Origin: Cryptomeria japonica
Taxonomy: Eukaryota; Streptophyta; Pinopsida; Cupressales; Cupressaceae
Length of the DNA: 64,000 nt
Direction of reading: 5' to 3'
Assembly: GCF_030272615.1 (NCBI RefSeq)
Contig: NC_081406.1
Coordinates: 260,203,386-260,267,385, forward strand
Part shown: piece by piece, positions 60,418 through 64,000 of the stretch
Layout: the number at the start of each line of letters is the position of its first letter
Position numbering within the stretch: the stretch's first letter is position 1
Notes under the pieces: model-generated
The model's database searches: none
Told to the model about the DNA's origin: nothing
What the model saw: the letters and a program-made list of their open reading frames with translations, nothing else
Made by a program: the position numbers and the translations under genes

Positions 60418-61186
60418 CTTTGGAGCTGATCATTGCATTTCTTTAGTTATGGTTGCTAGCCTATTGCCAGCCTGTGCCAAAATGGGAGCTTTGGAACAGG
60501 GTATGGACATCCATCAAAGCATAAAAGATAGAGGAATTTTGTCAGATGTAGTTGCAACTGCACAAAATGGATTTGTTGAGAAGACTCTAGAAACTTTCAA
60601 GCAAATGCAATCAATAGGTGTAAAGCCAAATTCCACAACCGTTGCTACTATCCTCCCTGCTTGTGCGAAAATGGGAGATTTGGAATAGGGTATGGACATT
60701 CATCAAAGCATAAAGGATAGAGAAATTTTTTCAGATGTTGTAGTTGTAACTGCCCTGGTAGACATGTATGAAAAATGTGGAAGCATAGACAAGGCACGTG
60801 AATTGTTTGATAGAATGCCTGAAAGAAATGTTGTCTCATGGACTGCAACGATTGTTGGATATGCACAAAATGGATTTGTCGAAAAGGCTTTAGACACTTT
60901 CAAGCAAATGAAATTGGAAGGCATAAAGCCAAATTCCACAACCTTTGCCAGCATCCTCCCTGCCTGTGAAAAAATGGGAGCTTTGGAATAGGGTATGGAC
61001 ATCCATCAAAGCATAATGGATAGAGGAATTTTGTTAGGTGTTGTACTTGCAAATGCCCTGCTTGACATGAATGCAAAATGTGGAAACATGGGCAAGGCTC
61101 GTGAATTGTTTGATATGATGCTGCAAAGAGATGTGATCTCATGTGAACAATCAACATGCGCGTATACGGGAGGAAGGGATTGCTGA
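60418..61186 (+). pseudogene. PPR gene fragment with near-identical repeat units
   Basis: One frame holds about three PLS-type PPR units. Repeated phrases are LPAC(A/E)KMGALEQ, GMDIHQSI(K/M)DRG, TALVDMYEKCGSIDKARELF, DRMPERNVVSWTATIVGYAQ and NGFVEKALDTFKQM. Two stops (about 60686 and 60989) are TAG where the first unit has Gln CAG. The first unit lacks its middle: DVVA is joined directly to TAQNGF. The end is frameshifted after DVISC. PPR proteins bind organellar RNA. This piece lacks a start, transit peptide and E/DYW tail. It lies 0.25 kb inside the CACTA right repeat and reads outward. Confidence 0.85.
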
Positions 61187-61428
61187 TACAAAATTGAATG
61201 CTCACTCCTTAATCACAGTTCTATGGTTTTACGAGATTAAACTAGGACAATTAACCACCACATGTATATTTTTTGCAACATGAAATTAAAAACTAGGGCA
61301 ATTTGAATCTACCTCCTGCATGGGATTGCCTTCGACGCGGGTTTGATGTTCTTGGGGGTTGAAGTATCCACGGATGCCTACGCAGGATTGCAATTCACAA
61401 ATGAATTCCTCGCCTCTTTTTTTATTTT

Positions 61429-61645
61429 GTAATGGCCGCTTTCGTCAGAATTACGATGAACTCGAGCACTTTTTTGAAAAAAAGAAAATTCTCATTGCTA
61501 ATGCCTTCTTTGTCAAAACCAAATGGGTAATTTCCGTCAAAATTATGACGAATGCGAGCATTTTTTCAAAAAAAATCAAATTTGGCCACAATATACCTTC
61601 TTTGTCGGAAACCTCAGTCGAAAATCTAGTCCAAATGTATTAGTG
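61429..61645. repeat. CACTA right terminal inverted repeat
   Basis: It is the inverse of 6881-7099, ending ATGTATTAGTG. Well-kept parts are CATTTTTTCAAAAAAAATCAA, CACAATATACCTTCT and GTCGGAAACCT. Subterminal motifs (TTCGTCAGAATT, TTCCGTCAAAATT, GTCGGAAAC) repeat the core of the left end. Confidence 0.85.
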
Positions 61646-61808
61646 TCACTTTAATCAAACTCTGTTTAGCTTCATCGCTTCAAATCAAGCTAAACACCTC
61701 GATCTTTATCTGGTTCATGATCAATCAAGTTCAGAACTAGCATTTCCTAGACATCAACTATTCTTTGAACCAATGCATTGTTCACACATTAATTCAAAGA
61801 GGGGCAAA
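61646..61808 (+). mobile_element. gypsy 3' tail and polypurine tract
   Basis: After the CACTA end there are only about 150 bp before the polypurine tract AAAGAGGGGCAAA (61796-61808). I cannot see the integrase C-terminal domain in any frame. So the gypsy element lost the end of pol before or during the CACTA insertion. Confidence 0.75.
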
Positions 61809-62524
61809 TGTAATACCCTAAAAATGGTCATCTAAAACATGGGCCCCTAATCTCGACAACATCACCAAGGTCCTAATCAAGGGCAATTAAATCAATCTTG
61901 AGCACATTATTAATTCTTTAATCATCAAATGTCACATGGCAAATCAATTACTCAATATTAATTAAATATTTATTTAATTAATTGAATCACTCCAAGAATA
62001 TCATTTTTGATCAATTATCCTATTTATTTTATTAAATATCCTTGCATATTTAATTAAATAAATAAATTTTCCATTTAATCATGCAAAAAAGGAATTAATT
62101 TATTACAAAAGATGAATTAATTACAAAGCAAGAGTTAAATTGAAAATAAAATAAAAGAATTGAATTGAGAGAGAAATCAAACTTGAGATATGATTTCTTT
62201 TTTCTAAATTTAGAACTTGAAACCAGAAAAGCAATTAATTGAATTATTGATTATTCTCTAAAATTGGAACTCAAAGCTTTTTAGAAAAAGAAGTTCAGTT
62301 GCATTGAAAAGACTCTTTTCTTGAATAAATAAAAGAATTATCTATTTTTATCACAAATTCATGGAATTAATTTAATATTATTTTCTAATGCAACTTGAAC
62401 TTCTTATCTAAATGCATTTCAATTAAACTATAATTGGAATCTATCTCAAGGTTAACCGAACCTGATTTCTCAATTATTTAAATTAATCCTAAATTGTGCT
62501 TTTTCATCATCTCTCTTGAGAATT

Positions 62525-62535
62525 CTCTATAAATT
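62525..62535 (+). promoter_or_regulatory. Candidate TATA box in the gypsy LTR
   Basis: TCTATAAATTC, about 715 bp into the LTR, is followed by a more balanced, leader-like sequence. It would be the U3/R promoter of the element. Evidence is sequence and position only. Confidence 0.4.
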
Positions 62536-63520
62536 CAGTATTCAGCTCTAATTCAAAAGCTACCTCAGAGATTTTTGAGAACACGCTTGGAGATTATTAT
62601 TACGCTGATTTTTGCTCTGGAGTCATTGAATATATTGTGCTTTTTTAGATTATTTGCATCCATATTTAGTTTATCATTATTGTTTGAATTCGTTATTGCT
62701 TGAATTTTTCATCCATCTTGCATCCATTTTAGCTTAATATCATGCTCATATAGATTAAATCCTTCGTCTTGGTGTAGTCTATTCACTGGTATTGCTTATA
62801 AAAATCTGAGAGTAATCTTATACTCGCATCTTTTAGAAGGCAATTGGTCGATTTGTTATGGTTTTATTATTTATGCTTATATATGTCTAACCATACATGT
62901 AATGACTTAATTGAAGTGTTGTGTCCTATAGATACAGATCCTTATTTCACTTTTTCACACACACAGGTTCCTTATCTTTTGTTTATTTTCAGCTTTTGAA
63001 TTTCTCTGTGTGTTTGCTTCACGTTTGATAATGCCTTCCGAGAGTTGGGTAGAATGTTCCATTTTATATAGTTTTTTAAGGTGGTATTTAGATTAATATA
63101 TGGGTTTAAACTTTATAATAAATAGGTGTTTGTATAGTGTATTCAGAGAAATATTTAGTCTCCTATATATTGCCATTCACGGTATTGAGAAGTCTAGATT
63201 CATGGTTTGTTGTTGTGAATTCTTTGTGTTTTTTTTAGGGTTGTGCATATGGTGTTTTTTTGGTGTGGTATTGATTTTATTTGTTGTTGGTAGTGTTACT
63301 TGTGTGATTTAGACTCAAATGGAGTCTATGTGTGTGAGTTTTGGGTCTCACAGCTATGGGATAAGTCTTGAGATTTCTCTTAGTGATTTATTTAACTTTA
63401 ATCTATTTATTCCTTCTTGCTTGTCGGGTCTAGGAGACCTCTTCCATATGATTTTCATGGTCTTTCGATCTGAGTCCAATTTTAAATTTTCACTGCAAGT
63501 TTTTCATTTTTTTTTTGTGC

Positions 63521-63748
63521 ACATGCGTGAAACTAGAAAATGAGTTAACCTTGTAGAGATATGCGTGAACCTATTAAATGAATGAGTGAACCTTTATGAC
63601 AAATGTGTTAACCAAATTTATATATGCATGAAACCTATGGTAAATGCGTTGTCTTGTTAGTCAAATACGTGATCCAATTAGACAAACGTTATCCAATCAA
63701 GTAGAAGTGTGGTTTCAGATTGTAAATGCATTGTCCAGCATCACAAGG
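63521..63748. repeat. Imperfect 21-bp minisatellite, about 11 units
   Basis: Units follow ATGCGTGAACC(N)7AAA with lengths of 19-23 bp, for example at 63561, 63582, 63603, 63624, 63644 and 63665. They are strongly diverged. They lie within or just after the gypsy LTR. Confidence 0.7.
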
Positions 63749-64000
63749 GCGCGACCCTCCCTGTCTTAAGTGTTTTCATTGTTTTGCCCCATCTGATTTG
63801 TATTTTTGGGTTTGGTTTTATTCTAGAGGCATTTTGGGGAGTTTGTAGATGTTTTCCAGTGACAGTTATTTATTAGTTTGTTGCAATTTTACATTTTCTA
63901 TGCTTTGGAATTCTTGCTTTGATTATTGTTGAAGATTTGAGTTCTCTTTATATTGATACATTGCAATTGAGAAGATTGCATTGTTGTTGAGACAACAGGT

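Larger units (their letters stand above)
6881..61645 (-). mobile_element. Very large CACTA (En/Spm, CMC) transposon with foreign cargo
   Basis: The left end reads CACTAATACATTTAG (6881) and the right end is its inverse, ending in TAGTG at 61645. Both ends continue into about 217 bp of diverged inverted repeat. Two transposase genes of the CACTA type lie inside on the minus strand. Both flanks belong to the same Ty3/gypsy element in the same orientation, which supports one insertion event. Flanking 3-mers are TCC (6878-6880) and TCA (61646-61648), an imperfect target-site duplication. Length is about 54.8 kb, reduced to about 48 kb without the nested copia. A composite of two elements cannot be fully excluded. 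Confidence 0.72.
61809..64000 (+). repeat. gypsy 3' LTR and following sequence
   Basis: TGTAATACCCTAAAA at 61809, directly after the polypurine tract, is a typical plant gypsy LTR start. It is AT-rich with TTAATTAAAT motifs (61960-62110). The LTR end is not identifiable; it may run beyond 63 kb or past the window. No coding is convincing in this stretch. Confidence 0.65.

Overview
The window is repeat-rich plant nuclear DNA. It holds nested LTR retrotransposons, a CACTA (En/Spm) transposon, intron-bearing gene fragments and PPR repeats. The large, decayed retroelements, long AT-rich LTRs and near-identical PLS-type PPR units would suit a gymnosperm such as a conifer, but that is only an inference. 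I see no rRNA, tRNA or CRISPR. No gene looks complete.

Layout, outside in. (1) Bases 1-6880 are the gag-protease-RT-RNase H-integrase region of a Ty3/gypsy element resembling the Tat lineage, with many stops. Its 3' end (untranslated tail, polypurine tract, 3' LTR) resumes at 61646 and runs towards the right edge. (2) Between these halves, 6881-61645, lies what I read as one CACTA element of about 54.8 kb. It starts with CACTA, ends with TAGTG, and has diverged inverted ends of about 217 bp. Its two transposase genes are on the minus strand: a TNP2-like gene (58933 to 48124) and a second, TNPA/Ptta-like gene (47697 to 44761). Both are pseudogenes. (3) A 6.5-kb Ty1/copia element (48190-54720, minus strand, two LTRs) sits inside the GAT repeat coding for the acidic tail of the TNP2 protein.

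The 38 kb between the transposase genes and the left end (6881-44760) is a collection of foreign pieces. It contains PPR fragments (8.3 and 11.8-12.2 kb). It contains parts of a DRM-type de novo cytosine methyltransferase, including a foldback of its motif I exon (12.66-12.90 kb) and a second piece joined in frame to a copia integrase (13.8-14.4 kb). It also holds a copia 3' half (14.4-16.7 kb), the last five exons of a FAD-dependent monooxygenase gene with open frame and good splice sites (16.68-18.16 kb), and a heavily decayed copia (21.6-24.1 kb). Further right are a tandem triplication (24.8-28.0 kb) and two diverged copies of an unrecognised protein of about 1,000-1,200 residues (30.4-33.5 and 36.2-39.8 kb), near two related CATCGA-rich blocks (29.0-30.1 and 41.2-42.6 kb). 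A further PPR fragment lies just inside the right end (60.4-61.2 kb).

The most interesting points are the size and cargo of the CACTA element, the inverted repeat made from a host DNA-methylation gene within it, and the unrecognised two-copy protein family. Reading frames, motifs and repeat matches come from reading the sequence by eye; no database search was possible.
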